A stretch of DNA of 64,000 bases from Azospirillum brasilense (GCF_001315015.1 NZ_CP012914.1:2538501-2602500); one strand, 5' to 3'; counted from the first letter of the stretch, positions 12,640-22,088 are shown. Numbers and translations: made by a program. Notes: generated by a model from the letters alone, not told the origin.

Positions 12640-14040
12640 TTAGATGTGCAGGGCGCGGCCGTCCACGGCGAGGGCGGCTTCCTTGGTCACTTCCGACAGG
12701 GTCGGGTGGGCGTGGCAGGTGCGGGCGATGTCCTCGGCGGAGGCGCTGAACTCCATCGCCACACCCAGCTCGCCGACCATCTCCGACACGTTCGGGCCGA
12801 CCATGTGGACGCCCAGCACCTTGTCGGTGCGCGCGTCGGCCAGGATCTTCACGAAGCCGTCGGTGGTGCCGCTGGCGCGGGCGCGGCCGTTGGCGGTGAA
12901 GGGGAACTTGCCCGCCTTGTAGGCGACGCCGGCGGCCTTCAGCTCCTCCTCGGTCTTGCCGACCGCGGCCACTTCCGGCCAGGTGTAGACGACGCCGGGG
13001 ACGAGGTCGTGGTTGACGTGGCCCGCCTGGCCGGCCAGCAGCTCGGCGAGCGCCACGCCCTCCTCCTCGGCCTTGTGAGCCAGCATCGGGCCTTCGACCA
13101 CGTCACCGATGGCGTAGATGCCCGGTACGTTGGTCTCGAAATGCTTGCCGATCTTCACGCGGCCGCGGTTGTCCATCTCCACGCCGACGGCGTCGAGACC
13201 CAGGCCGTTGGTGAAGGCGCGGCGGCCGATGGCGACCAGCACCACGTCGGCCTCGACCTCCTCGGCGGTGCCGCCCGCGGCGGGCTCGACCGACAGGGTG
13301 ACGCCGGTGTTGGTGACCTTGGCGGCGGTGACCTTGGAGCCGAGCTTGAAGGTCATGCCCTGCTTGCCCAGGATGCGCTGCATCTGCTTGGACACTTCGC
13401 CGTCCATGGTCGGCAGGATGCGGTCCAGGAACTCGACCACGGTGACCTGCGCGCCGAGGCGGCCCCAGACCGAGCCCAGCTCAAGCCCGATCACGCCGCC
13501 GCCGATGACGACGAGGCGCTTCGGCACCTCCGGCAGCTCCAGGGCGCCGGTGGAGGAGACGATCTTCTGCTCGTCGATCTCAATGCCCGGCAGCGGGGTG
13601 ACTTCCGAGCCGGTGGCGATGACGATGGCCTTGGACGCCGTGATGGTGCCCACGCCCTCGACCTCGACGGTGTTCGGGGCGGTGATGCGGCCGGCACCCT
13701 TCAGCCAGGCGATCTTGTTCTTCTTGAACAGGAATTCGATGCCGCCGGTGTTCTCTTTGACGACCTTGTCCTTGTGGGACAGCATGCCCGGCAGGTCCAG
13801 CTCGACGCCGCCGACCTTGATGCCGAACTTGGCGAGGCCGTGCTTGGCCTCCTCGAACTTCTCCGACGCGGCGAGCAGCGCCTTGGAGGGGATGCAGCCC
13901 ACATTCAGGCAGGTGCCGCCCAGCGCGCTGCGCTTCTCGACGCAGGCGACCTTGAAACCGAGCTGCGCCGCACGGATCGCGCAGACATACCCGCCGGGAC
14001 CGCCGCCGACCACGACGACGTCGAAAGTGCTTTCAGCCAT
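12640..14040 (-). CDS. lpdA: Dihydrolipoyl dehydrogenase (E3)
   Basis: 466 residues from [17 protein letters not shown], chosen because the FAD dinucleotide motif begins there; the frame extends to 14208 but the added residues look unlike protein. The redox-active pair is in [13 protein letters not shown], the NAD-binding motif is [13 protein letters not shown], and the C-terminal acid-base His-Glu region is [10 protein letters not shown]3 reoxidises the lipoyl groups of 2-oxoacid dehydrogenases and the glycine cleavage system. The E1/E2 genes are not next to it here, although an operon with sucAB lies elsewhere in many relatives. Confidence 0.95.
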   Translation of the reverse strand: MAESTFDVVVVGGGPGGYVCAIRAAQLGFKVACVEKRSALGGTCLNVGCIPSKALLAASEKFEEAKHGLAKFGIKVGGVELDLPGMLSHKDKVVKENTGGIEFLFKKNKIAWLKGAGRITAPNTVEVEGVGTITASKAIVIATGSEVTPLPGIEIDEQKIVSSTGALELPEVPKRLVVIGGGVIGLELGSVWGRLGAQVTVVEFLDRILPTMDGEVSKQMQRILGKQGMTFKLGSKVTAAKVTNTGVTLSVEPAAGGTAEEVEADVVLVAIGRRAFTNGLGLDAVGVEMDNRGRVKIGKHFETNVPGIYAIGDVVEGPMLAHKAEEEGVALAELLAGQAGHVNHDLVPGVVYTWPEVAAVGKTEEELKAAGVAYKAGKFPFTANGRARASGTTDGFVKILADARTDKVLGVHMVGPNVSEMVGELGVAMEFSASAEDIARTCHAHPTLSEVTKEAALAVDGRALHI

Positions 14041-14248
14041 TGGGGGCTTTCCTTCCGCCATTTTTGTGTTTGCCAAAAGCCTTCCCGTCCAGCGGGGAGG
14101 GCCGCGCGCCGATTTATGCCGCCGCTCACGCCAACTGGCAACGGGACAGTTCGTCCGGGGGGAGGGATGCCGGGTTGAAGGACGGGCATGGGAACAGCCG
14201 GAACCCATGCCGGAACGGAAGGAGCCGGGGCTCGCGCCCCGGCCCGCG

Positions 14249-14893
14249 TCACACCGAAACGGCGATCAGGAACAGGCGCGCCGCGCCGCCCTGGGCGACG
14301 TTCGCCAGGGTGGTGACCTGATTGTTCGCCACATCGTACACATAGGCGGTGCGCCCGCCCGCCCAGTACCAGCCGAGGTTCGGGTTGGGTCCCGCCACGT
14401 CCGCGGCCTGGAAGGTGCCGAAGGTCGCCAGGAGCGAGACGTAGTTCAGGCCGGCGTTGCCGCCGCGCAGGGTCTGCTGCTTCACGACGTCGGCGTTGAA
14501 GCGGTTCCAGGCGTCCTGGATGGGCGTGGCGTGGGCGGGCAGGATGCACTTCAGTTCGATGTAGACGTCGTCGGCCACCCCGGCATTGCGGCGCAGGTAG
14601 AAGTCGGCGCGGGCGGCGGCGTTGGCGTTGTTGGAGACTCCCCAGGCCGGGCCGCCGACCGTCGTGTAGGTCAGATAGGGATTCGCGACGTTGGTGGATG
14701 GATAGGCCCATTCCCGGTCGCAGGTCCAGTTGCCCGCAACATTCAGGAAACCGTGTGCGATCTCAGCCTGGAGCCAGCCCTCCCAGCCGCCGCGGATGTT
14801 GGCGTTCTGGGCCAGCACCGTGGCCCGCGGGCCGTTGATGGTGCCGTTGGCGACGCAACCTTGGATGGTGGTCAGAAACTGCTGGCAGCGCAT
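14249..14893 (-). CDS. Unknown protein with a PD-(D/E)XK nuclease-like motif
   Basis: 214 residues, no signal peptide. I do not recognise the family. The pattern [10 protein letters not shown] (E44), RE (E61), AADFYLR-type strand ending in D97 and IELK (E113, K115) matches the E...D...ExK core of the PD-(D/E)XK nuclease fold: D97 and E113 are separated by a loop, and the Lys is two residues after the Glu. The Asn/Ala-rich loops ([10 protein letters not shown]) are unusual. It could instead be a catalytically inactive fold relative. It stands alone, between lpdA and the hydrolase gene. Confidence 0.6.
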   Translation of the reverse strand: MRCQQFLTTIQGCVANGTINGPRATVLAQNANIRGGWEGWLQAEIAHGFLNVAGNWTCDREWAYPSTNVANPYLTYTTVGGPAWGVSNNANAAARADFYLRRNAGVADDVYIELKCILPAHATPIQDAWNRFNADVVKQQTLRGGNAGLNYVSLLATFGTFQAADVAGPNPNLGWYWAGGRTAYVYDVANNQVTTLANVAQGGAARLFLIAVSV

Positions 14894-14977
14894 AGTGGTG
14901 TCTCCTTCCTCGATGCCGGGCCGGACGAAGGTCCGGGCCTCGGCAAAGGGACGGATCCGCCACGCGCGGCGTGAGGA

Positions 14978-15859
14978 TCAGCCGGAGAAGAAATCCAGCA
15001 GCGCCCGCGCCGTCTCCTCCGGCGCCTCCTCGGGGATGAAGTGGCCGGCGGGCATCACATGACCCTCGATGGCCGGGGCGTAGCCGCGCCAGATGCCCAG
15101 CGGGTCGTCGTAGAGGCGCCCGACCGCGCTGTTGCGGCCCCACAGGAACAGGGCGGGGCATTCCACCTTGCGGCCCGCCGCCCGGTCCTCGCGGTCGTGC
15201 TCCAGGTCGATGCCGGCGGCGGCGCGGTAGTCCTCGCACATGGCGTGGACGGTGGCGGGGTCGCGGAAGGCGGTGCGGTAGGCCTCCATCGCCTCCGGCT
15301 CGAAGATGTCGGCGCTGCTGCCGATGGAGCCGAGCACCTGCCCGAGGTAGAAGTCGGGGTCCGACCCGATCAGCCGCTCCGCCAGATGGTTCGGCTGGAT
15401 CAGGAAGAACCAGTGATAATAGGCGGTCGCCATGCGCTGGTCGATGCGGGCGAAGACCTCCAGCGTCGGCACCACGTCGAGGAAGGCAACGCGCTCGACC
15501 CGGCCGGGATGGTCGAGGACGAGCCGGTGGGCCACCCGCGCGCCGCGGTCGTGCCCGGCCAGCCGGAAGCGGTCGAAGCCCAGCGCCGCCATCACCGCCA
15601 CCTGATCGCGCGCGTTGGCGCGTTTGCAGTAGGTCTCGTGCGCGGAATCGCCCGGCGGCTTCGACGATTGGCCGTACCCCCGCAGGTCGGTCAGCACCAC
15701 GGTGAAGCGCTCGGCCAGCCGCGGCGCGACCCGGTTCCACAGGGCGTGGCACTGCGGAAACCCATGAAGCAGAAGGAGCGGCGGCCCCTCGCCGCCGACC
15801 AGCGTGTGGATCTCGGCGCCGTCGGTGGCGATGCGGTGGCGGGTGAACCCTTCGAACAT
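14978..15859 (-). CDS. Alpha/beta hydrolase, fluoroacetate (haloacetate) dehalogenase-like
   Basis: 293 residues. The oxyanion-hole motif LHGFPQ, the nucleophile D104 in AGHDRGARVAH, D128 and the general base H273 (PAGHFIPEE) form the triad. R105 and R108 follow the nucleophile as in fluoroacetate dehalogenase, where they bind the carboxylate. YYHWFF supplies H149 and W150, two of the halide-pocket residues known in that enzyme, and Y211 may be the third. The reaction would be hydrolysis of 2-haloacetates to glycolate. Epoxide hydrolase is the main alternative, but an Asp followed by Arg-Gly-Ala-Arg favours the dehalogenase. Confidence 0.78.
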   Translation of the reverse strand: MFEGFTRHRIATDGAEIHTLVGGEGPPLLLLHGFPQCHALWNRVAPRLAERFTVVLTDLRGYGQSSKPPGDSAHETYCKRANARDQVAVMAALGFDRFRLAGHDRGARVAHRLVLDHPGRVERVAFLDVVPTLEVFARIDQRMATAYYHWFFLIQPNHLAERLIGSDPDFYLGQVLGSIGSSADIFEPEAMEAYRTAFRDPATVHAMCEDYRAAAGIDLEHDREDRAAGRKVECPALFLWGRNSAVGRLYDDPLGIWRGYAPAIEGHVMPAGHFIPEEAPEETARALLDFFSG

Positions 15860-15984
15860 GCGCGCCCTCCCCCTATCCGTTTGAGTGTGGAGAACTGTCC
15901 TTCCGCACGGCGAGGCTTCGGAAACCTTTGGCGGGTTTCTCGCGTTTTTCAGCCGATTGTTTTCGACCTCAAGAGGAAAATGCC

Positions 15985-16143
15985 ATGCGTAGCCTGAAGA
16001 AGCTCGTCCTTTTCGCCGCCCTGGGTGCCGCCCTGACCACCAGCCTCGCCGCCTGCAACACCGTCGGGGGCATGGGCGAGGACGTGCAGGCCGGCGGCCG
16101 CGCCATGGAGCGCTCGTCGGACAGCGTCCAGAAGAAGATGTGA
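15985..16143 (+). CDS. Entericidin-type small lipoprotein
   Basis: 52 residues from the ATG at 15985, preceded by AAGAGG. A short basic N-terminus (MRSLKK) and hydrophobic stretch end in a lipobox LAAC, so the mature protein starts at Cys24 and is only about 29 residues. The tail NTVGGMGEDVQAGGRAMERS with closing Lys-Lys is the EcnA/EcnB pattern. Entericidins are stress-associated outer-membrane-anchored peptides of uncertain role. It stands alone between two minus-strand genes. Confidence 0.8.
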   Translation: MRSLKKLVLFAALGAALTTSLAACNTVGGMGEDVQAGGRAMERSSDSVQKKM

Positions 16144-16211
16144 TCGCGCGGCGCTGAAACGCCGGAGCTTCGGCCCCGGGGTTTCAGCGCCCCGAATTCA
16201 GCACCCCGAAT

Positions 16212-17657
16212 TCAGCGCTGCATGCGCTTGATGGTGTTGGTCGTGCTCTGGCCGTCCACGAGGTCGGCCAGCACGACCTTGCCGCCGTAGCTCTGCACGA
16301 ATCCGGCGCCGACCACGGTGGCGACGGTGTAGTCCGCCCCCTTCACCAGCACGTCGGGCCGCAGGGCGCGGATCAGCTCCTCCGGCGTGTCCTCGCCGAA
16401 GATCACCACCAGATCGACGCAGGCCAGCGAGGCGAGCACCGTCGCCCGCGCCGTCTCGGTCTGCACCGGACGCGTCTCGCCCTTCAGCCGCTTCACCGAG
16501 GCGTCGCTGTTCAGCCCCACCACCAGCACGTCGCAGGCCGCCTTGGCTTGGTTCAGCAGCGAAATATGGCCGGGGTGCAGCAGGTCGAAGCAGCCGTTGG
16601 TGAAGCCCACCCGCTTGCCGCGGGCACGCCAGCGCGCCGCGCGCTCCACGGCCTGCTCCAGCGTGTCGACCTTCTCCTCGCCGCTGCGCCATTCCTGCTC
16701 GTGCAGGGCGGACAGCAGCTCCGGCGCGCGGACCACCGCGGTGCCGACCTTCCCCACCACGATCCCGGCGGCCAGATTGGCCAGCCGCGCCGCGTCGGTC
16801 AGCTCCACCCCCACCGACAGGGCGGAGGTCAGCGTCGCCACCACCGTGTCGCCGGCGCCCGACACGTCGAAGACCTCGCGCGCGTTGGCCGGCAGATGGG
16901 TGGCGCCATCGCGGGTCACCACGGACATGCCGCGCTCGCTGCGCGTGGCGACCACCGCGTCGATGCTGCAGGTTTCCAGCAGGAAGCGGCAGGCGGCCTC
17001 GACCTCGGCGTCGCTGTCGGCGGGCATCCCCGTCGCCTGGATCAGCTCCTTGCGGTTGGGCGTGATCACGCTGGCCCCGCGGTAGCGCCCAAAATCGTCG
17101 CCCTTGGGATCGACCACGACCGGCAACCCGGCCTCGCGCGCCGCCTGGATGAGCTGCGCCACCAGAGCGTCGGTCAGCACGCCCTTGCCGTAGTCGGACA
17201 GGATCACCGCGCCCACCGTCAGCAGGCCGGTGCGGGCGGCGACCATCACCTCCTCCTCCGACCCGATGGCGGCGATGGTCTCGGCGTCGGCGCGCAGGAG
17301 CTGCTGGCGCCCGCCGATGAAGCGGGTCTTCACCGTGGTCTGGCGCCCCGGCTCGGCGACCAGCCCGCCGCCGTCGCCTGTCTCCTTCGCCACGAGGCGG
17401 ACCAGCTCCAGCCCCGCCGCGTCCTCACCCACCACCGACACGAAGCGGCAGCCGGCGCCCAGCGCCATGACGTTGGCGGCCACGTTGCCGGCACCGCCGA
17501 GCATGGCCGTCTCGCGCTCGATCCGCAGAACGGGGATCGGCGCTTCGGGGGACACGCGGTCGACCGACCCGTAGATGAATCGGTCGAGCATGACGTCGCC
17601 GACGCACAGCACGCTGGCGCGGGACAGGGAGTCGATGTGACGGGCAAGGTCGCTCAT
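16212..17657 (-). CDS. hldE: Bifunctional heptose-7-phosphate kinase / heptose-1-phosphate adenylyltransferase
   Basis: 481 residues, close to the E. coli protein. The N-terminal ribokinase domain (1-310) has GGAGNVAANV and the catalytic GAGD at 267-270. The C-terminal nucleotidyltransferase domain (about 345-481) has FTNGCFDLLHPGH with the HxGH motif at 361-364. It makes ADP-heptose for the lipopolysaccharide inner core. Both active sites look complete. Other heptose genes (gmhA, gmhB, hldD) are not in the window. kdsB at 30.3 kb serves the same core. Confidence 0.95.
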   Translation of the reverse strand: MSDLARHIDSLSRASVLCVGDVMLDRFIYGSVDRVSPEAPIPVLRIERETAMLGGAGNVAANVMALGAGCRFVSVVGEDAAGLELVRLVAKETGDGGGLVAEPGRQTTVKTRFIGGRQQLLRADAETIAAIGSEEEVMVAARTGLLTVGAVILSDYGKGVLTDALVAQLIQAAREAGLPVVVDPKGDDFGRYRGASVITPNRKELIQATGMPADSDAEVEAACRFLLETCSIDAVVATRSERGMSVVTRDGATHLPANAREVFDVSGAGDTVVATLTSALSVGVELTDAARLANLAAGIVVGKVGTAVVRAPELLSALHEQEWRSGEEKVDTLEQAVERAARWRARGKRVGFTNGCFDLLHPGHISLLNQAKAACDVLVVGLNSDASVKRLKGETRPVQTETARATVLASLACVDLVVIFGEDTPEELIRALRPDVLVKGADYTVATVVGAGFVQSYGGKVVLADLVDGQSTTNTIKRMQR

Positions 17658-17726
17658 GCCGGTTCTACTACCAATCTTGGAAGTGGCGCGCCAGAGGGGA
17701 GCGCGGCCCCGGAACGAGCGCGGCGG

Positions 17727-18059
17727 TCATTCGAAGGCCGGCACCTCGTGGCGCAGGTCGCCGGTGCCCTTGGCGAAAGTCAGGGTCAGTTGCCCCTGCA
17801 CCTCCCGCTCCGCCGCCTCGCCGGTCCCCGGGAGGGAGGGCGGCAGAGATGGGCTGACCAGAATGCCGACGGCGGCCAGCGCCTCGCCCAGCGCCGTCGT
17901 CCGGTTGGCGGGAACGCAGAAGGCGATGACCGCCATCACGTCGGAGAACAGCGTGTGGTCGACGATCCAGCCGCCGTTGCCGGTGATGCCGTCGGCCGCC
18001 GCCATCAGCGCGGCGGTCCGGTCGGTCTGCAGGACCGCTTCGAATCTCAGGATGGACAT
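17727..18059 (-). CDS. Hypothetical protein, 110 aa
   Basis: 110 residues with a strong ribosome site (AGGAGGG, 7 bases before the ATG). It resembles a small ferredoxin-like alpha/beta fold (MSILRFEAVLQTDRT, then a strand with MAVIAFCVPA), but I cannot name a family. A Pro/Ser loop (SPSLPPSLPG) sits mid-chain. It is downstream of the divergent histidine kinase promoter region and co-directional with hldE, with a gap of about 70 bp. Function unknown. Confidence 0.65.
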   Translation of the reverse strand: MSILRFEAVLQTDRTAALMAAADGITGNGGWIVDHTLFSDVMAVIAFCVPANRTTALGEALAAVGILVSPSLPPSLPGTGEAAEREVQGQLTLTFAKGTGDLRHEVPAFE

Positions 18060-18216
18060 GGCCTGCCCTCCTTTTCGGGCTGCTCGGAGGTTCCAGTATG
18101 GACCGGCGCCGCCGCCCCCTCAACCGGACAAAACCCCGCAGCCGCCCCGCGTCGGCTAGGCAGCCACCCCCGCTTGACCTATCTTCCGGCTTCCCCCGCA
18201 TCCGGACATCCCGCCC

Positions 18217-19686
18217 ATGCCCCTGCCCTCCGTGACGCGCAGCCTGTCGGCCAAGCTGCTGGTGCTGACCGTGCTGTTCGTCCTGCTGGCCGAGGTGCTG
18301 ATCTACACGCCGTCCATCGCGCGCTACCGCCTGACCTATCTGGAGGAGCGGCTGGCCGCCGCCCACCTCGCCGCCCTGTCGGTGGAGGCGACGCCGGACA
18401 TGATGGTGGCGATGGAGCTTCAGAACGAGCTGCTCGCCCATGTCGGCGCCCACGCGGTGGAGCTGATCCGGCCGGACAGCCGCGTCTACATGCTGTCCCG
18501 CTCCATGCCGCCGACGGTGGACGCCGTCTTCGACCTGCGAGCCACCATGGCGCCGCGGCTGGCCGCCGATGCCTTCATGGCGCTGGCCCAGCGGCGCGAC
18601 CGGGTGATCCGGGTGATCGGGCCGTCGCCCAAGGACCCCGCCTTCCAGGTCGAGATGGTGATCGACGAGCGGCCGATGATCCAGGCGATGGTCGATTTCT
18701 CGGGCCGCATCCTGGCGCTGTCGGTGGCGATCTCGCTGATCGCGGCGGTTCTGGTCTTCGTCTCGCTGACCCGGCTGCTGGTGCGGCCGATGCGCCGCCT
18801 GACCGAGGGGCTGGTCGCCATCCGCCGCGACCCGGACGGCACGCCGCCCTTCCAGCCCAGCGCCCGCACCGACGAGATCGGCGTGGCGGAGCGCGAGCTG
18901 GCCGACATGCAGGCCACCATCCGCAGCGCGCTGCGCCAGCGCGAGCGGCTGGCCGCGCTGGGCACCGCGGTCGCCAAGATCAACCACGACCTGCGCGCCA
19001 TCCTGTCCACCGCCGCCCTGCTGTCGGAGCGGCTGGCCGAGAGCGCCGATCCGGAGGTGCGGCGGGTCACGCCGCGGCTGATGGCCTCCATCGACCGGGC
19101 GGTGGAGCTGTGCGGCCAGACGATGACCTACACCCGCGACGGCCTGCTGCCCCTGGCGCGGACCGAGCTGCCGCTGCGCCCGCTGGTCGAGGAGGCCGGG
19201 ACCACCGCGCTGGCCGCCCTGCGCCCGGACGTCGTGCGCCCGGATGGGGAACGGGCGGAACTGCGCTGGGACAACCGGGTGCCGGAGGGACTGACCGTCC
19301 GCGCCGACGCCGCCCAGCTCTCCCGCGCGCTGGTCAATCTGGGGCGCAACGCCGCGCAGGCGGGGGCCGGAGCGGTGACGGTGACGGCAGAGACGCGGCC
19401 CGGCGGCGGGCTGCTCCTGCTGGTCGCCGACGACGGGCCGGGCCTGCCGCCGCGGGCGCGGGACAACCTGTTCCAGCCCTTCGCCGGCTCGGCGCGGGCG
19501 GGCGGCGTCGGGCTGGGCCTCGCCATCGCGCGGGAGGTGCTGCGGGCCCATGGCGGCGACCTGCGGCTGGTGGAGAGCACCGCGGCGGGCACCGTCTTCG
19601 CGCTGGAGCTTCCCCCCGGATTCGTCGTGGAGGGCGCCGGCCGGGTGGGCGAAATGCCCACATCGGATTCGCCCATCCCGGATTGA
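18217..19686 (+). CDS. Orphan sensor histidine kinase
   Basis: 489 residues. Transmembrane helices at about 11-31 and 165-184 frame a periplasmic domain of about 130 residues. A HAMP segment (190-245) leads to a HisKA-like helix with the phosphorylatable H257 in KINHDLRA, an N box (LVNLGRNAAQ, 372-381), G1 VADDGPGLP (404-411) and G2 GVGLGLAIARE (430-440). It autophosphorylates in response to an unknown signal and should pass phosphate to a response regulator, but none is adjacent, so it is an orphan in this window. Confidence 0.88.
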   Translation: MPLPSVTRSLSAKLLVLTVLFVLLAEVLIYTPSIARYRLTYLEERLAAAHLAALSVEATPDMMVAMELQNELLAHVGAHAVELIRPDSRVYMLSRSMPPTVDAVFDLRATMAPRLAADAFMALAQRRDRVIRVIGPSPKDPAFQVEMVIDERPMIQAMVDFSGRILALSVAISLIAAVLVFVSLTRLLVRPMRRLTEGLVAIRRDPDGTPPFQPSARTDEIGVAERELADMQATIRSALRQRERLAALGTAVAKINHDLRAILSTAALLSERLAESADPEVRRVTPRLMASIDRAVELCGQTMTYTRDGLLPLARTELPLRPLVEEAGTTALAALRPDVVRPDGERAELRWDNRVPEGLTVRADAAQLSRALVNLGRNAAQAGAGAVTVTAETRPGGGLLLLVADDGPGLPPRARDNLFQPFAGSARAGGVGLGLAIAREVLRAHGGDLRLVESTAAGTVFALELPPGFVVEGAGRVGEMPTSDSPIPD

Positions 19687-19791
19687 TTTCCGGCGCCCGC
19701 TCCACCAGAATTCGCGGCACGGTCAACCCGTCGGCATCCCGCCGGGCGCACGCCCCGCGCGGGACCGGCAGCGAAGGAAGGGAACGGGACT

Positions 19792-20001
19792 TTGGAAGGC
19801 ACGGGCAAGTGGATCACCGGGGGGATCCTGGGCTTCATGGCGTTCATCGGCCTGCTGGCGGCGTCGCGCGCGGCGGACACGGCGTTCTATTATGGCGGCT
19901 GGCTGCTGGCCATCGGCTGCATCGGGACGATCTTCATGATGGTCACGAAGCACTACAACCACATGGACGAGCAGATCGCCCGCCAGCGCGAGCAGCAATA
20001 A
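19792..20001 (+). CDS. Small two-helix membrane protein, 69 aa
   Basis: 69 residues from a TTG start preceded by GAAGGAAGG. Two hydrophobic segments (about 8-25 and 33-52) separated by SRAADTAFYYGG form a hairpin, followed by a charged tail HYNHMDEQIARQREQQ. The family is unknown to me. It lies between the histidine kinase and tam on the same strand, but gaps of about 100 bp and 35 bp do not show a tight operon. Confidence 0.68.
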   Translation: MEGTGKWITGGILGFMAFIGLLAASRAADTAFYYGGWLLAIGCIGTIFMMVTKHYNHMDEQIARQREQQ

Positions 20002-20034
20002 CCGCGACACCCCTTCAACCGGTGGAGGCCGGGC

Positions 20035-20799
20035 ATGCCGTGGGACCCCGAACAATACGCACGGTTCGAGTCCTGGCGCCGCCGCCCGGCCCACGACCTC
20101 GTGGCGGCCCTGCCCTCCCTGACCCCGCGCACGGTGGTCGATCTCGGCTGCGGGGCCGGGCAGCTCGCCCGTCGGCTGGCCGAACGCTGGCCGGAGGCCG
20201 AGGTGCTGGGGGTGGACAATTCCCCCGCCATGCTGGAGCGCGCGCGGACCACGCCGTCCCGCGTGCGCTGGCTCCAGGCCGACCTTGGGGTCTGGCGCCC
20301 TGACCGGCCGGTCGATCTGCTGATCTCCAACGCCGCCCTGCAATGGCTGGACGGGCACGAGCGGCTGCTCCCGGAGCTGCTGCGGGCGCTGGCCCCCGGC
20401 GGGGTTCTGGCCGTGCAGATGCCCCGCAACTTCGACGCGCCCTCGCACCGCCTGTTGTACGAGACGGCGGCGGACGGCCCCTGGGCCGAGCGGCTGGCGC
20501 CCGTCCTGCGCACCGCACCGGTGCACGCGCCCGACGTCTATTACGACTGGCTCGCCCCGCTCACCCGCCGCCTGGACCTCTGGGAGACCGAGTATCTCCA
20601 GGTTCTGGAGGGCGACGACCCGGTCCTGGAATGGACGCGCGGCACGACGCTGCTGCCCGTCCTCGACACGCTGGCGGGCGCGGAGCTGGACGCCTTCCTG
20701 GCGGCCTACCGCGCCCGGCTGAACGCCGCCTATCCCCGACGCCCCGACGGCCGCACGCTGTTTCCCTTCAAGCGGCTGTTCCTCGTGGCGCGGGTGTAG
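20035..20799 (+). CDS. tam: Trans-aconitate 2-methyltransferase
   Basis: 254 residues. The N-terminus MPWDPEQYARFESWRRRPA and the SAM motif I VVDLGCGAGQLARRL match Tam closely, as do the post-motif tract NAALQWLDGHERLLPEL and VLAVQMPRNFDAPSH. The C-terminal PYPRRPDG-type segment and RLFLVAR end are also family features. Tam methylates trans-aconitate, a spontaneous by-product of aconitase, and so limits its inhibition of the TCA cycle. GGAGG precedes the ATG. It is a single gene, convergent with the DUF4405 gene. Confidence 0.9.
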   Translation: MPWDPEQYARFESWRRRPAHDLVAALPSLTPRTVVDLGCGAGQLARRLAERWPEAEVLGVDNSPAMLERARTTPSRVRWLQADLGVWRPDRPVDLLISNAALQWLDGHERLLPELLRALAPGGVLAVQMPRNFDAPSHRLLYETAADGPWAERLAPVLRTAPVHAPDVYYDWLAPLTRRLDLWETEYLQVLEGDDPVLEWTRGTTLLPVLDTLAGAELDAFLAAYRARLNAAYPRRPDGRTLFPFKRLFLVARV

Positions 20800-20816
20800 G
20801 CGGGGGCTCCAAAGCG

Positions 20817-21338
20817 TTACGACGCCGGCTTGGTTTGCTTGGCGGCGGTGAGGATGTTCGCCACGCCCACCGCGTTCATCCCGGCGCGGGTGCCGATGGC
20901 CGACAGCGACTCGCCGGGCTGCGCCTCGATGTTGGCGGCCTTGAGCGCCTGGATGGCCTTGTCGGCGTCCAGCCCGAAGACCGGCGCCACCGTCGCCAGC
21001 GGGGCGTTCGCCACCGCCCGCATCATCGCGCCGGGCCCGCCGGTGGAAGCCGGGGTCCCGGTCATCGCCGTGAAGACCAGCGAGCCGGCGACGCTGACCA
21101 CGAAGGCCGACAGGGCCACGTTGCGCTTGAAATACTGGAGGAAGGCCGTCCAGTTGCGCGCCAGATGCCACAGGCCGATGGCGGAGAAGCCGACGCTGAG
21201 CCATTCGTGGGAGAAGCGCACCAGATTGCCGTTCCAGTGCAGCAGCAGCATGAGTCCCGTCACCGTGGAGACGACGAACAGGACGATGGTCACCGGCGTG
21301 ACGATCTGCCGGGTGATGGTGGAGGAGATGGAGGGCAT
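20817..21338 (-). CDS. DUF4405 membrane protein
   Basis: 173 residues from MPSISSTITRQIVTP; an ATG further upstream at 21416 is possible but adds a poor N-terminus. Three membrane segments are visible (IVTPVTIVLFVVSTVTGLML, then EWLSVGFSAIGLWHLARN, then VALSAFVVSVAGSLVFTAM). Histidines in LLHWNG, SHEW and WHLARNW are placed like the haem ligands of small b-type cytochromes, a role proposed for this family. The C-terminal part (about 110-173) is soluble and contains a repeat-like helix-hairpin (ALKAANIEAQPGESLSAIG). Confidence 0.7.
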   Translation of the reverse strand: MPSISSTITRQIVTPVTIVLFVVSTVTGLMLLLHWNGNLVRFSHEWLSVGFSAIGLWHLARNWTAFLQYFKRNVALSAFVVSVAGSLVFTAMTGTPASTGGPGAMMRAVANAPLATVAPVFGLDADKAIQALKAANIEAQPGESLSAIGTRAGMNAVGVANILTAAKQTKPAS

Positions 21339-21453
21339 GGGTGGGAATGGCTCGCGGGTTGAACGGAATGCGGCCAAAATGGGGCCGGATTGTAACCGCT
21401 TGATGTCCCGCACCACCCTCGAACGTAACAGACTGTAACGGCGCCTTCCCCGC

Positions 21454-22077
21454 TCACGCCTTCTCGATGTAGGCCAGCAGCGGTTCCCAGTCGGCGCGGT
21501 GCTCGGCGGCGCGCTTGCCGGTCAGGTCGAACAGGCTGAGGCCGGAGGCCGCGGCGTCGGCGTAGATCTGGCTGTCGCGCAGGCGAGTCACCACGCTGTG
21601 CCCGACCCCGCCGAGGAACTGGTCCAGCCGGTCCGCCGCCTTGGTGCGGGCGCGCAGGCGGTTGCCGACCACCGCCACCGACTTGCGGTTCTTGGCGATC
21701 GACTTCAGCTCCTCCAGCTTGCCGAGGAAGCGCTGCGTCGCCTGCTCGTCGAAGGCGCTGGGCAGCACCGGCAGCACGACGACGTCGGCCATCCGCACCA
21801 GATCCTCGATCTGCTTGGTCTTCAGCGCGGCCGGCGCATCGATGACGAGCCGCTGGATGCCCTTCGGCGCGTCGGACAGGTCCTTGGCCCAGTCCAGACC
21901 GACCAGGGCGGAGGCCGTGGCCGGGCGGCGGGCCAGCCAGCCGAGCGAGGAGCGCTGGCGGTCCACGTCGGCCAGCGCCGTGCTGTGACCCGCGGCGGCG
22001 CAGGCCGCGGCGAGGTGAGTGGCGATCGTGGTCTTGCCGCAACCGCCCTTGATGTTGGCGACGAGGATGGTCCGCAT
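21454..22077 (-). CDS. Orphan ParA/MinD-type ATPase
   Basis: 207 residues. The deviant Walker A box KGGCGKTT (with the signature Lys), the DVDRQRS switch segment and the VIDAPAAL Walker B are present, so it is an active-looking ParA-type ATPase of the short class, without an N-terminal DNA-binding domain. No parB or parS-like repeat is near, so plasmid or chromosome partition is unlikely. It starts 11 bp after the CYTH-CHAD gene and is probably cotranscribed with it. Orphan ParA proteins often position protein cargoes on the nucleoid. Confidence 0.88.
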   Translation of the reverse strand: MRTILVANIKGGCGKTTIATHLAAACAAAGHSTALADVDRQRSSLGWLARRPATASALVGLDWAKDLSDAPKGIQRLVIDAPAALKTKQIEDLVRMADVVVLPVLPSAFDEQATQRFLGKLEELKSIAKNRKSVAVVGNRLRARTKAADRLDQFLGGVGHSVVTRLRDSQIYADAAASGLSLFDLTGKRAAEHRADWEPLLAYIEKA

Positions 22078-22088
22078 GGGCGGGAAGA

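Noticed and set aside
16548..20303. 1251-codon open frame spanning hldE, the unknown gene and the histidine kinase
   Set aside because: It crosses several real genes in both directions; composition is that of a frame shadow.
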